Below, piece by piece: positions 25,511 through 34,067 of a DNA stretch of 64,000 bases. This DNA is from Allohahella marinimesophila (lineage in GTDB: Bacteria > Pseudomonadota > Gammaproteobacteria > Pseudomonadales > Oleiphilaceae), in assembly GCF_039538005.1 (NCBI RefSeq), contig NZ_BAABBO010000007.1, positions 124,001 through 188,000 of the forward strand, written 5' to 3'. Below the pieces are notes generated by a model, which did no database searches, had not been told where the DNA came from, and saw only the letters and a list, made by a program, of their open reading frames with translations. Both the position numbers and the translations under genes were made by a program. Positions within the stretch are counted from its first letter, which is position 1. Every line of letters starts with the position of its first letter.

Positions 25511-26376
25511 TGGGGACGCTCCAGTACAGCATGTATGAGCAGCACTTCGGGCTGGCCCGCCTGCCATTCACACTGACGCCGAACACGCGCTTCTATCTGC
25601 GTGCGCAGAGCCATGATCGGGCGTTTGCCACCGTGATCCATGCACTCAGGGGCAGGGAGGGCTTCATCAAGGTGACCGGACAGGTGGGCACTGGCAAGAC
25701 GCTCCTCTGCAGACGTCTGCTGAATGCGCTGAAGCCGCCATTCGTGACCGCCTACATTCCAAATCCCCAGCTCGACCCGCTCGATCTCTATCGTGCGGTG
25801 GCCGAGGAACTTGGCTTGCAGAAGGATATGGTGGAGGGGCAGCATCACCTGCTGAGACTCATTCAGGGCTGTCTGATAGAGCACGCCCGAGAAGGTCGCA
25901 GTGTGGTGCTGGTCATTGACGAAGCTCAGGTCATGAGCGAGGCGACCATAGAAGCGGTCAGGCTGTTGACGAACCTTGAGACCGAATCCCGGAAACTACT
26001 GCAGGTGGTGCTGTTCGGCCAGCCTGAACTGGACACGATGCTGCGCGGTCCGCGGCTACGACAACTGCTGCAGCGCATCACCTTTCAGGAGCGCATCGAG
26101 CCCTTTACCGCGAAGGAAGTGCCCGCCTATATCAATCACCGCCTCAGTATGGCCGGCTACAATGGCCAGGACCTGTTTCGACAGGGTGCCCTCCGACTGG
26201 TGGCGCGCAGCAGTGGCGGTGTGCCCAGACTGATCAATATCCTTGCTCACAAGGCGCTGTTGAGCGCTTATGGTGAAGGCTCAACGCGGGTGGAAGCCCG
26301 ACATGCCCGCAATGCCGTGCGCGATACCGAGAGCGCCATTCCCCTGAGGTGGCCATGGTCATTGAAGCGCGCATGA
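25510..26376 (+). CDS. mshM: MSHA biogenesis ATPase MshM (ExeA/GspA-like)
   Basis: This 288-residue AAA ATPase starts, after a short leader, with MYEQHFGLARLPFTLTPNT, the hallmark of MshM and ExeA. Walker A is GQVGTGKTLLCRR (about 58-70), Walker B is VVLVIDEAQVM, and the sensor region VVLFGQPELD and the arginine-rich helix follow. ExeA-type proteins help secretins cross or reshape peptidoglycan. The ATG at 25510 overlaps the mshL stop. An internal ATG at 25531 matches the usual family N-terminus and may be the true start. Confidence 0.9.
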   Translation: MGTLQYSMYEQHFGLARLPFTLTPNTRFYLRAQSHDRAFATVIHALRGREGFIKVTGQVGTGKTLLCRRLLNALKPPFVTAYIPNPQLDPLDLYRAVAEELGLQKDMVEGQHHLLRLIQGCLIEHAREGRSVVLVIDEAQVMSEATIEAVRLLTNLETESRKLLQVVLFGQPELDTMLRGPRLRQLLQRITFQERIEPFTAKEVPAYINHRLSMAGYNGQDLFRQGALRLVARSSGGVPRLINILAHKALLSAYGEGSTRVEARHARNAVRDTESAIPLRWPWSLKRA

Positions 26377-26407
26377 ACGCTCGCTCACTGAGAATGCAGG
26401 CTTCGCG

Positions 26408-27616
26408 ATGAGTCTGCTCAACGATGTGCTGCGCGATCTCGACAAGCGAAATGCAGGCGGCAGCGAAGGGCCGCCAGATGGCGTGCCACCAGGCTTGTTC
26501 AACGGCGCTGGCAGACAGGATCGATCGGGCCCTGGTTTTGGACGCGGTCAGCTTATGAGAGTCGTTGTCTGGGTGCTGATCCTGCTCAGCCTGATCACGG
26601 CCTTGGTCGTTGGCTGGCGCTCGCTTGACATGGGCCGGCAGGCGCTCGACCGTATCCCGGTTGACCAGAATTTACAGGCAGTACCGCGAGATGAGTCGTT
26701 AGATGGCGTGGTCAGGTCAGTGCCGCCGCTGCCTGCGAATCTGACTGCACCAGGTTCGGCGCTCACCCGGTCCGAAGCCTCGCGCCCGGTGCCAGCAAGC
26801 CAGTATCCTCCGCCAGTGACTGCGGCACTGGCTGGTCGGTCACCGGGTGAGCCGGAAAGCGGCTACACCACAGAAGAACGCACGGATCGCTCGGGACCCG
26901 CTTCGACGGCGCCAGAGGACCCAAGGCAGCCAACCGTGACGGTGGTTGGTGAAACTGAAGTCATAGTGACAGACCTGGCGGCAGAATCCGAAGCAGGGGC
27001 CGGGCCTGTGTCTGAACCGGTCGTGAGCGAAACAGCCGCCGTGGCATCGAAGCCTACAGCGCCAGAGCAGCCGCAAGCCCGACAACAGGCCAAGCCACCA
27101 CGATCTGCACCAGCGGCATCTCCTGCTGCACCCGACATGAAAGCCGCCACGCTCGCCGCTCGCCGTCTCGAAGAAGCTCGAGCCCTTCAGGCCGCAGGAC
27201 AGACTGAGGCTGCCCTGGCGCTGTTTGACCAGCTCGAGAGTTCGATTGCGAGTCCAGCCCGTGCGCCGGCCCTGTTCAGCTTCAAGGCTGGTCTACTGCA
27301 GCAACAGGGTCATTACGACGAAGCCGCCAGGCTCTATGCCACGCTACTGAAAATGAAGACGGCCGACGCCGCCCTGATCGCCCATGAAGCGCGCTGGTGG
27401 AGCGGGCTGGCCATTGCCCTGGAGCAACTTCGGCAAGCTGGGCGTGCACATGCCGCCTGGCTGAACGCGCTCTCTGCCGGTGGATTGCCCGCCACCATGC
27501 GCAGCTATGCCGCCGCTCGAATTGAAGTGCTCGGCAAAGCTGGCATCACACCCGATTATCAGACCGTGCTCGACGTGAGCGCGGCCGAGAACAACAGTCA
27601 GCAGGATCAGCGATGA
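26408..27616 (+). CDS. mshN: MSHA biogenesis protein MshN (TPR)
   Basis: This 402-residue bitopic protein has the typical N-terminus MSLLNDVLRDLDKR, a membrane helix at about 50-68 (VVVWVLILLSLITALVVGW), a long Pro/Ala/Glu-rich periplasmic linker (about 90-255), and TPR-like helices at the end (AARRLEEARALQAAGQTEAA, QQQGHYDEAARLYATLLKM). TPR domains of this class assist pilus assembly or secretin placement. The stop overlaps the mshE start as ATGA. Confidence 0.87.
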   Translation: MSLLNDVLRDLDKRNAGGSEGPPDGVPPGLFNGAGRQDRSGPGFGRGQLMRVVVWVLILLSLITALVVGWRSLDMGRQALDRIPVDQNLQAVPRDESLDGVVRSVPPLPANLTAPGSALTRSEASRPVPASQYPPPVTAALAGRSPGEPESGYTTEERTDRSGPASTAPEDPRQPTVTVVGETEVIVTDLAAESEAGAGPVSEPVVSETAAVASKPTAPEQPQARQQAKPPRSAPAASPAAPDMKAATLAARRLEEARALQAAGQTEAALALFDQLESSIASPARAPALFSFKAGLLQQQGHYDEAARLYATLLKMKTADAALIAHEARWWSGLAIALEQLRQAGRAHAAWLNALSAGGLPATMRSYAAARIEVLGKAGITPDYQTVLDVSAAENNSQQDQR

Positions 27617-29379
27617 GCGAACCCGCCAAGAAAATGCGCCTCGGCGATATGCTGGTGCAGAACGAGATCATTACTGAAGCCCAGCTCATGAAGGCGCTGG
27701 CAGAACAGAAAAAGGCTGGTAGCAAGCTCGGCAGAACCCTGATCGACCTTGGCTTCATGGCCGAAGATGACCTGCTGCGCTTCCTCTCCAAGCAAATGGG
27801 TATTCCACTGGTGCAGCTGCGCAACTTCCAGTTCAACGCCGAACTGGTGAAGAAACTGCCTGAAACCGCCGCTCGTCGCTATCGTGCCATCGTGCTCTCG
27901 GAACAGGAAGGGACACTGCTCGTTGGCATGTCCGATCCATTGGATATCTACGGCTACGACGAGTTGACCCGAATTCTCAAGCAGCCGGTCAAATTGGCCG
28001 TGGTTCGTGAGTCAGAGCTCCTGAATACGCTCGACATGGCCTATCGCCGCACCGACGAGATTGCCAGTATTGCGGGTGAGCTCGAAGATGAACTCGGCGA
28101 CGACGCCTTCGACCTGGCGCAGATTGCCGCCACCGGTGACGGCAGCGACGCCCCGGTCGTCCGCCTGCTGGAATCCATCTTCGAAGATGCCGTCATGGCG
28201 CGCGCTTCAGACATCCATATCGAGCCTGATGAAAACGTGGTGCGGATTCGTCAGCGCATAGACGGCACGCTGCATGAGCAGGTCATGAAGGAAAAGCGGA
28301 TCAACGCTGCTCTGGTCCTGCGCCTGAAACTCATGTCCGGCCTGAACATCTCTGAAAAACGTCTGCCGCAGGATGGACGCTTCAACATACGGGTCAAAGG
28401 CCGCTCCATCGACGTGCGACTGTCTACCATGCCGGTGCAGTATGGCGAATCGGTGGTCATGCGACTGCTCGACCAGAGTGCCGGCACGCTCAACCTCGAT
28501 GCGACGGGTATGCCGCAGGTATTGCGTGATCGTCTGCGTATCCTGATACATCGCCCCTACGGCCTGTTGCTGGTCACCGGGCCGACTGGTAGCGGTAAGA
28601 CGACGACACTTTATGGAGCACTCAGCGAACTGAATACGCCGGCCACCAAGATCATCACTGCCGAAGATCCGGTCGAATATCGATTGCCTCGAGTCACTCA
28701 AGTGCAGATCAATCCGAAGATCGGACTCAACTTCGCCACCGTTCTGCGATCTGCCCTGCGACAGGATCCCGATATCGTGCTGGTCGGAGAGATGCGTGAT
28801 CAGGAGACCTCCGAGATCGGCCTCCGTGCTGCGATGACGGGTCACTTCGTGCTCTCGACCCTGCACACCAACGATTCAATCTCCAGTGCAATGCGCCTGA
28901 TCGATATGGGCGCTGAGCCCTTCCTGGTCGCGAGTGCGCTCACGGCTATTCTGGCGCAGCGTCTGGTGCGTCGCGTCTGTGAAGACTGCAGAAAAACCCA
29001 TGAGTTGACCGATCAGGAAAAGGTCTGGCTGCGAGGCCTGGGGCCAAAGGCCTCGGCAGCGCTGCAGCCGGATGCGACATTCGTACGTGGCACGGGCTGC
29101 TATCAGTGTGGCAACTCGGGCTACAAGGGCCGGGTAGGCGTGTATGAGCTGCTGGAAATGAATGAAGACCTGCTCGATGCGCTGCGTCGTGGAGACCAGA
29201 GCGAATTCACGCGTGCTGCCCGCCAGACGCCGCTGTACCGGCCGCTCGCCTTGAGTGCGCTCGATTATGCGCTGAAGGGCATCACGTCCCTTGAGGAAGT
29301 CTTCAGAATCACCGCTTCCCTGGCGGACGCCGGATTTTCAGAGGCCGAACCAACCCTGACCATGCAGGCCGACGTCTAG
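27613..29379 (+). CDS. mshE: MSHA pilus extension ATPase MshE with cyclic-di-GMP-binding-type N-domain
   Basis: This is the hexameric GspE/PilB-type motor for pilus extension, 588 residues. The N-terminus RLGDMLVQNEIITEAQLMKA is the MshEN motif, shown in Vibrio cholerae MshE to bind cyclic-di-GMP, and a second half-motif lies at KLGRTLIDLGFMAEDDLLRF. The ATPase core has Walker A GPTGSGKTTTLYG (K329), the Asp-box and Walker B region DPDIVLVGEMRDQET, and the His-box STLHTNDS. A four-cysteine zinc motif is present (CEDCRK and CYQCGNSG). The gene begins inside the mshN stop codon overlap. Confidence 0.96.
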   Translation: MSEPAKKMRLGDMLVQNEIITEAQLMKALAEQKKAGSKLGRTLIDLGFMAEDDLLRFLSKQMGIPLVQLRNFQFNAELVKKLPETAARRYRAIVLSEQEGTLLVGMSDPLDIYGYDELTRILKQPVKLAVVRESELLNTLDMAYRRTDEIASIAGELEDELGDDAFDLAQIAATGDGSDAPVVRLLESIFEDAVMARASDIHIEPDENVVRIRQRIDGTLHEQVMKEKRINAALVLRLKLMSGLNISEKRLPQDGRFNIRVKGRSIDVRLSTMPVQYGESVVMRLLDQSAGTLNLDATGMPQVLRDRLRILIHRPYGLLLVTGPTGSGKTTTLYGALSELNTPATKIITAEDPVEYRLPRVTQVQINPKIGLNFATVLRSALRQDPDIVLVGEMRDQETSEIGLRAAMTGHFVLSTLHTNDSISSAMRLIDMGAEPFLVASALTAILAQRLVRRVCEDCRKTHELTDQEKVWLRGLGPKASAALQPDATFVRGTGCYQCGNSGYKGRVGVYELLEMNEDLLDALRRGDQSEFTRAARQTPLYRPLALSALDYALKGITSLEEVFRITASLADAGFSEAEPTLTMQADV

Positions 29380-29380
29380 G

Positions 29381-30610
29381 ATGGCCGAATTCGCCTACAA
29401 GGGCCGCGACAGCAAAGGTGTGCTCGTCGAAGGCCTGCTGTCGGCCCCGAACAAGCAGTTGATCGCTGCGGAGCTTCAGAAGAAGGGCGTCACGCCGGTA
29501 TCGATCGAACCGCATATCGCTCAACTCGATGTGAACGAGCTGTTTGAGCGCATTCCGATGTTCAAGCCGACGGTCTCGCTCGACGAACTCGTTCTGCTGT
29601 GTCGTCAGATGTTCGCACTGACGCGAGCGGGAATTCCTATCATTCGAGCCATCCATGGTCTGGCGGATACGACCAAGTCAAAGTTGCTGGCAGAAGTGCT
29701 CCGCGATGTCGCCAACCGGCTTGAAGGCGGCGTCAACCTCGCGACGGCAATGCGGGCGCATCCTGAAGTCTTTAGCGATCTCTTCATATCGATGGTGCAC
29801 GTCGGCGAAAATACCGGTCAGCTTGAAGATGGTTTCCGGCAGCTGGCCAGCAACCTCGAACTCGAACGCGATACGAGAAAGCGGGTCAAGCAGGCCACCC
29901 GTTATCCGATGATGGTGGTGACCGCGATATTCGGCGCAATTTTGATCGTGAACTTCTTCGTTATTCCGAAGTTTGCCGACGTTTTCAAACAGTTTGGCGC
30001 CGACCTGCCATTGCCGACGCAGATTCTCGTAGGCATGTCCGACTTTCTCATCAACTATGGCTGGCTCGTGCTGATCGGTGTTGTCATCGCCATCGTCATG
30101 TTCCTGCGCTGGATCAAGACGCCGGAAGGTCGCTACAAGTGGGATCACTTCAAGTTGAAGATTCCCATTATTGGTCGGCTCTTCGAGCTGGTAGCGCTGT
30201 CACGTTTTTCCCGTAACTTCGCCATGATGCTGGGCGCGGGTCTGCCGATCACTTCAGCGCTCAGCATCGTTGCCGAAGCGGTCCATAACAAATATATCGG
30301 TCGCGCCATTTCTGAAATGCGCAGTGGTATAGAGCGCGGCGATACCCTGGTACGCACCGCGCGAGCTTCGAATATGTTCTCGCCACTTGTGCTGCAAATG
30401 ATGTCGGTCGGCGAGGAAACGGGCTCCATCGACAACCTGCTCATCGATGTGGCCGATTTCTATGATGAGGAAGTGGAATACGCCCTCAAGCGCCTGTCTG
30501 ACTCCATCGAGCCGATACTGCTGGTGTTCATGGGTGTGATGGTGCTGGTGCTGGCACTGGGCGTGTTCCTGCCAATGTGGGATCTCGGCTCCGCAGCGAT
30601 GGGTGGCTGA
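29381..30610 (+). CDS. mshG: MSHA pilus platform protein MshG (PilC/GspF-like)
   Basis: This 409-residue inner-membrane platform protein has the GspF-type duplicated domain. The soluble start is MAEFAYKGRDSKGVLVEGLL. The first repeat is FALTRAGIPIIRAIHGLADT with helix MMVVTAIFGAILIVNFFVIP. The second is NFAMMLGAGLPITSALSIVA, with the last helix LLVFMGVMVLVLALGVFLP. It transmits motion of the MshE ATPase to the pilus base. It starts one base after the mshE stop. Confidence 0.95.
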   Translation: MAEFAYKGRDSKGVLVEGLLSAPNKQLIAAELQKKGVTPVSIEPHIAQLDVNELFERIPMFKPTVSLDELVLLCRQMFALTRAGIPIIRAIHGLADTTKSKLLAEVLRDVANRLEGGVNLATAMRAHPEVFSDLFISMVHVGENTGQLEDGFRQLASNLELERDTRKRVKQATRYPMMVVTAIFGAILIVNFFVIPKFADVFKQFGADLPLPTQILVGMSDFLINYGWLVLIGVVIAIVMFLRWIKTPEGRYKWDHFKLKIPIIGRLFELVALSRFSRNFAMMLGAGLPITSALSIVAEAVHNKYIGRAISEMRSGIERGDTLVRTARASNMFSPLVLQMMSVGEETGSIDNLLIDVADFYDEEVEYALKRLSDSIEPILLVFMGVMVLVLALGVFLPMWDLGSAAMGG

Positions 30611-30616
30611 GCGAGA

Positions 30617-31108
30617 ATGGCGCTGAGTCGCCGCGCAGGCGTGTTCAGCCTCGAGCTCTGGGTCGCTGTCATTGTCGTGCTGATACTCATAGGCTTGTTC
30701 GTGCGCAGCTTCAACAGCACTTATGACGATGTTGAACGGATGAAGCCGCACAAGCTTGCCGCGGTCATGGAAGCTGCGCTACGGCAAGTACATGCGAGCT
30801 GGCTGGCTGGCAATCAGCCAACGGTGCTGTCTCTGGAAGCGCTCGTGTCATTGCAGATGAGCGACAAAGGCTACCCGGTCGGCCTGGCTGCAGAGGCGAT
30901 GGCAGAACCTGCCGCTGGCTGTACCGATGTACTCGAACGCCTGGTGGGCGATGCGCTACCCAAACAGTCGGATGGTTGGCCTCAACTGGTGACTACTGCG
31001 GGCAAGGGCAGCTGCCATTACAGCTATCTGTTTGAAGCGGGTCACAGTTTTGAGCTTCGATACGATACTGCGACCGGTAAGGTGACCGTTCTGGAGCCCG
31101 CTGGGTAA
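30617..31108 (+). CDS. mshF: MSHA minor prepilin-like protein MshF
   Basis: This 163-residue protein has a class III-like prepilin leader. RRAG is followed by VFSLELWVAVIVVLILIGLF, with Glu at position +5 of the would-be mature chain. The rest is small and helical, with two cysteines (AGCTDVLERL, GKGSCHYSYL) that could form a disulfide. MshF is poorly conserved among species, and the call rests mainly on its place between mshG and the major pilin. It starts six bases after the mshG stop. Confidence 0.75.
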   Translation: MALSRRAGVFSLELWVAVIVVLILIGLFVRSFNSTYDDVERMKPHKLAAVMEAALRQVHASWLAGNQPTVLSLEALVSLQMSDKGYPVGLAAEAMAEPAAGCTDVLERLVGDALPKQSDGWPQLVTTAGKGSCHYSYLFEAGHSFELRYDTATGKVTVLEPAG

Positions 31109-31308
31109 GCGAATTTCTCCATTCAATGCACTTGCGTGAATGAAGGTAAGCCTCGTTCGCTCCGAAAGCCCGATACAGCTATGCGTAGCGCACGGATACA
31201 TAGTCACGCCTGGCTGTTTCCATTTGCTACAAACACTCACAGATACAGCGTCTATACTCCTGATAACGATCAATGAATTGATCCAGTTTGAACCGTTGAG
31301 GAAATGCC

Positions 31309-31803
31309 ATGAAGTCTGTACCCATGAACACGCCATTCAATGCCATGCCGTCCAATGCCAAGGGTGCTCAGGCTGGTTTTACACTCATCGAGCTGGTCAT
31401 GGTCATCGTGATTCTCGGTATTCTGGCGGCGTTTGCGCTGCCGCGCTTTGCCGATCTCTCGCAGAACGCCAATGCAGCTGTCTATGATGGCGCTGTTGGT
31501 GCAGCGAGATCAGCAATGGCGATCACGCATGCACAGGCGCTTGTTGAGGGCAAAGCCTCCGAAGCGCCCGGTACCGATGCTAATATTACTCTGGAAGGCC
31601 AACCCATCACTATGGCTTATGGTTATCCTGACCGAGCAGGCTTGGCAACCGCGGCTCAGTTTCAAGGAGAGTCCATTCAGTACAACGCCACTAACGGTAC
31701 AATCACCGTTGGCACCTGCGTAGCGACCTACACAGCAGCAACAAGCGCTACAGTGCCAGCCACTCTAGTAGCTGCAGCAAAGTCTGCAGATAACAAGTGC
31801 TGA
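31309..31803 (+). CDS. mshA: MSHA major pilin (MshA/MshB type)
   Basis: This 164-residue type IV pilin has a prepilin cleavage site KGAQAG before FTLIELVMVIVILGILAAFA, with Glu at +5. The leader is long (23 residues) if the ATG at 31309 is used, which has GAGGAAA upstream. ATGs at 31324 and 31345 would shorten it. The body carries the ALPRFADLSQNA phrase common in MshA and two C-terminal cysteines (VGTCVATY and the final residue C). It is the only pilin of this type here, whereas many MSHA loci carry both mshB and mshA. A 200-base gap precedes it and a weak hairpin (ATCCGG at 31820, CCGGAT at 31840) follows, so it may be transcribed more strongly than its neighbours. Confidence 0.88.
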   Translation: MKSVPMNTPFNAMPSNAKGAQAGFTLIELVMVIVILGILAAFALPRFADLSQNANAAVYDGAVGAARSAMAITHAQALVEGKASEAPGTDANITLEGQPITMAYGYPDRAGLATAAQFQGESIQYNATNGTITVGTCVATYTAATSATVPATLVAAAKSADNKC

Positions 31804-31863
31804 TAAAAACGGCCCCGCGATCCGGAGCACCTGACTGATCCGGATGAACAAGGTCGCCATGCA

Positions 31864-32370
31864 GTGAGCCGTTATTCCCGCGGCTTCACATTGGTAGAGC
31901 TGATACTGGTCCTGTTACTGGTATCAGCTCTTGCCGTTCTGGGAATAGGTTTGTTCAGCAATACCAGCAGCTATGCCTCCCTCGCACTGTACGATCAGAT
32001 CATCTCGCAATCCAGGCTTGCCCAGCAGGTGGCGCTCGGCCGCCACGCTAGTACCACGACACGATTATCAATATCCAGCGTTGACGACAAGTACATCTTG
32101 GCCGTCAGCAATGGGGTTAATCCTGGGGTTTACCAGACTGTCCGTGAGCTACCGCGGGAAGGCGTGCAAATCACCTGGAAAGACAGCGGTACAACAGGCT
32201 GCGGCGGTGGCAGCGGCGCTGATTTCGCCGTTCATTTCGATCCGTCTGGCGACCTCATCTCTCCAAATGGCTTGCGCCGACCCACCCTGATCTGCCTGTC
32301 AGGCGAGCCACAGAGAAGCGTCTGCCTCAGCACCCTTGGCTTTGCTCATGAGGGGCCATGTGATCAGTAG
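31864..32370 (+). CDS. mshC: MSHA minor pilin MshC
   Basis: This 168-residue prepilin has cleavage site SRG before FTLVELILVLLLVSALAVLG, with Glu at +5. The body has the dispersed strands of MshC (YDQIISQSRLAQQVALGRHA, LREL-like VRELPREGVQITW, VHFDPSGDLISPNG) and several cysteines near the end. It starts with GTG at 31864. The family role is in the pilus tip or initiation complex. Its 3' end overlaps the start of mshD. Confidence 0.85.
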   Translation: MSRYSRGFTLVELILVLLLVSALAVLGIGLFSNTSSYASLALYDQIISQSRLAQQVALGRHASTTTRLSISSVDDKYILAVSNGVNPGVYQTVRELPREGVQITWKDSGTTGCGGGSGADFAVHFDPSGDLISPNGLRRPTLICLSGEPQRSVCLSTLGFAHEGPCDQ

Positions 32371-32869
32371 TCGTCTTGGCCGCAGTCTTCAGCAGGGCGT
32401 GACCCTCGTCGAACTGGTGATCACCATCATCGTGATGGGTATCGCCCTGACTGCCATCATTGGCGCCATGTCGGCGACCATCGGCCGCAGTAGTAACATC
32501 ATCATTCAGGACCGGTCTCTGCAGCTTGCTCAGGCCTATCTGGATGAGATAGCGCCGAAACGTTTCGATGAAAACACCCCGTCCGGAGGTGTGCCGTCTA
32601 CGACTTATCCCTGCGACACCAGTGCCGAAGGTGGTGAAAGCCGCGAAACCTACGACGACCTTGGCGATTATGATGGCCTGGTCGATAACCCGCCACGGTC
32701 GCAGACCAGCTCCCAGTTTGTGGCCTACGAGGGCTACAGCGTCAGCGTAAAGGTTGAATGTACCAGCCGTGCAGGTATCGCTGCTGCAAACCTCAAGCTG
32801 ATTACGGTAACGGTCACGCCGCCAAGCGGACCTTCCATGGCCTTCGCTCGCTATCGGAGTAACTTCTGA
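32348..32869 (+). CDS. mshD: MSHA minor pilin MshD
   Basis: This 173-residue prepilin has cleavage site LQQG before VTLVELVITIIVMGIALTAI, with Glu at +5. The mature part has LQLAQAYLDEIAPKRFDENT, a phrase typical of MshD, and a cysteine pair (TYPCDTS, KVECTS). I chose the ATG at 32348. A TTG at 32336 extends it, and a GTG at 32360 with AGGGG just upstream is an alternative. It overlaps mshC by 23 bases. The stop shares a base with the mshO start. Confidence 0.85.
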   Translation: MRGHVISSRLGRSLQQGVTLVELVITIIVMGIALTAIIGAMSATIGRSSNIIIQDRSLQLAQAYLDEIAPKRFDENTPSGGVPSTTYPCDTSAEGGESRETYDDLGDYDGLVDNPPRSQTSSQFVAYEGYSVSVKVECTSRAGIAAANLKLITVTVTPPSGPSMAFARYRSNF

Positions 32870-33660
32870 TGCGACAGCACGCCACCCGCAGTCAACGAGG
32901 TTTCAGCCTCACCGAACTGATCATGGTCATTGTTATTCTTGGCGTACTGGGGGTGGGCATCACCAGTTTCATCACCCGGAGCGTGGGCGGCTACATCGAC
33001 ACCGGTGAGCGCCAACGGATGGCTACGGCCGGCCTCGTCGCTGCGGAGAAACTCACCCGTGACCTGCGGGGCGCGCTGCCAAACTCCGTGCGAACAAACT
33101 CGAGCAATAGCTGTGTCGAATTCATCCCGATATATACTGCCAGCACCTATATCGACATTCCAGTCGACCTGCCCGGCACCACAATCAGAGCCGTATCCGA
33201 CCAGCGCGGTGCTGCAGTGTCCGGTCGAATGGCCGTCTACCCGATCAACACTGCTCAACTGTACACTCCCTCAGCCACAGGCGCGCTGACTCAGGCAACG
33301 GCCACCTTGCCTCCCGGAAACGGTGCCATCGATGTCACCCTGTCGGCAGCACATCGTTTCCCCCTGCAATCGCCAACCAGACGCTTCTATATCGTCGGTA
33401 CGCCAGAGGCCTATTGCCAGACAGGCACCAGCATCCATCGCTACAGCAATTATGATTTCAACCCTGGAACAGGATCCTTGCCTCCCTCCGGGGCCGACGT
33501 GGCCCTGTTGATCAACCAAGTGCAGGCGAACAGCGCACGGTTCGATTATTCACCGGCATCGCTGGTGCGTAATGCAGTCGTCAATTTCCGCTTCAGGCTC
33601 TTCGAAGGCAACGAGCAACTGGTGGTTGAACAGGAGGCGGCTATCCGTAATCTGCCATGA
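32869..33660 (+). CDS. mshO: MSHA minor pilin MshO
   Basis: This 263-residue prepilin has cleavage site SQRG before FSLTELIMVIVILGVLGVGI, with Glu at +5. Its larger size is usual for MshO and for GspJ-like minor pilins. The body includes MATAGLVAAEKLTRDLRGAL and the final RNAVVNFRFRLFEGNEQLVV region. It overlaps mshD by one base and mshP by four bases (ATGA). Confidence 0.87.
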   Translation: MRQHATRSQRGFSLTELIMVIVILGVLGVGITSFITRSVGGYIDTGERQRMATAGLVAAEKLTRDLRGALPNSVRTNSSNSCVEFIPIYTASTYIDIPVDLPGTTIRAVSDQRGAAVSGRMAVYPINTAQLYTPSATGALTQATATLPPGNGAIDVTLSAAHRFPLQSPTRRFYIVGTPEAYCQTGTSIHRYSNYDFNPGTGSLPPSGADVALLINQVQANSARFDYSPASLVRNAVVNFRFRLFEGNEQLVVEQEAAIRNLP

Positions 33661-34067
33661 CCAGCCGTCTTCAGCTTCAGCGTCACCAGCACGGTTTAGG
33701 TCTTCCGACAGCCTTGTTTGTGATCGTTATTCTCAGCTTCCTGTTGATGTCAATCACGCAGCTCGAGCGCAGCACGGCAGAAGGCTTTTCGATCAGTCTG
33801 CAGTCGACACGAGCCTTTTACGCCGCAGAAAGTGGCGCAGAGCTGGCCATGCATCAGTTATTCCCCCCGCCGAATGGCATCAACAATTGCTCAGCGGTAG
33901 CCGCCTCACACAATTTCGACGAGCCGGGCCTGGCTGGTTGTTCGGCCGCCTTGACCTGCGTTGAGGAAGTCGTCGATACAAAGCCATACTTTACCGTGAC
34001 CAGCACTGGCCGTTGTGGTTCCCCAGCAGACGGCGCCCAGCGCACCGTCGTCATAGGTGCGCATTGA
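33657..34067 (+). CDS. mshP: MSHA biogenesis protein MshP (PilX-like)
   Basis: This 136-residue protein has a basic N-terminus and QHG before LGLPTALFVIVILSFLLMSI. It lacks the +5 glutamate of true pilins, as is usual for MshP and PilX. The phrase STRAFYAAESGAELAMHQLF is the family hallmark. Four cysteines follow. It is coupled to mshO (ATGA) and to mshQ (TGATG). Confidence 0.85.
   Translation: MTSRLQLQRHQHGLGLPTALFVIVILSFLLMSITQLERSTAEGFSISLQSTRAFYAAESGAELAMHQLFPPPNGINNCSAVAASHNFDEPGLAGCSAALTCVEEVVDTKPYFTVTSTGRCGSPADGAQRTVVIGAH

Noticed and set aside
31201..31260. Sigma-70 or sigma-54 promoter before mshA
   Set aside because: TATACT at 31253 is a fair -10, but no -35 has correct spacing. 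The GG and GC pairs nearby are twelve bases apart, not ten.
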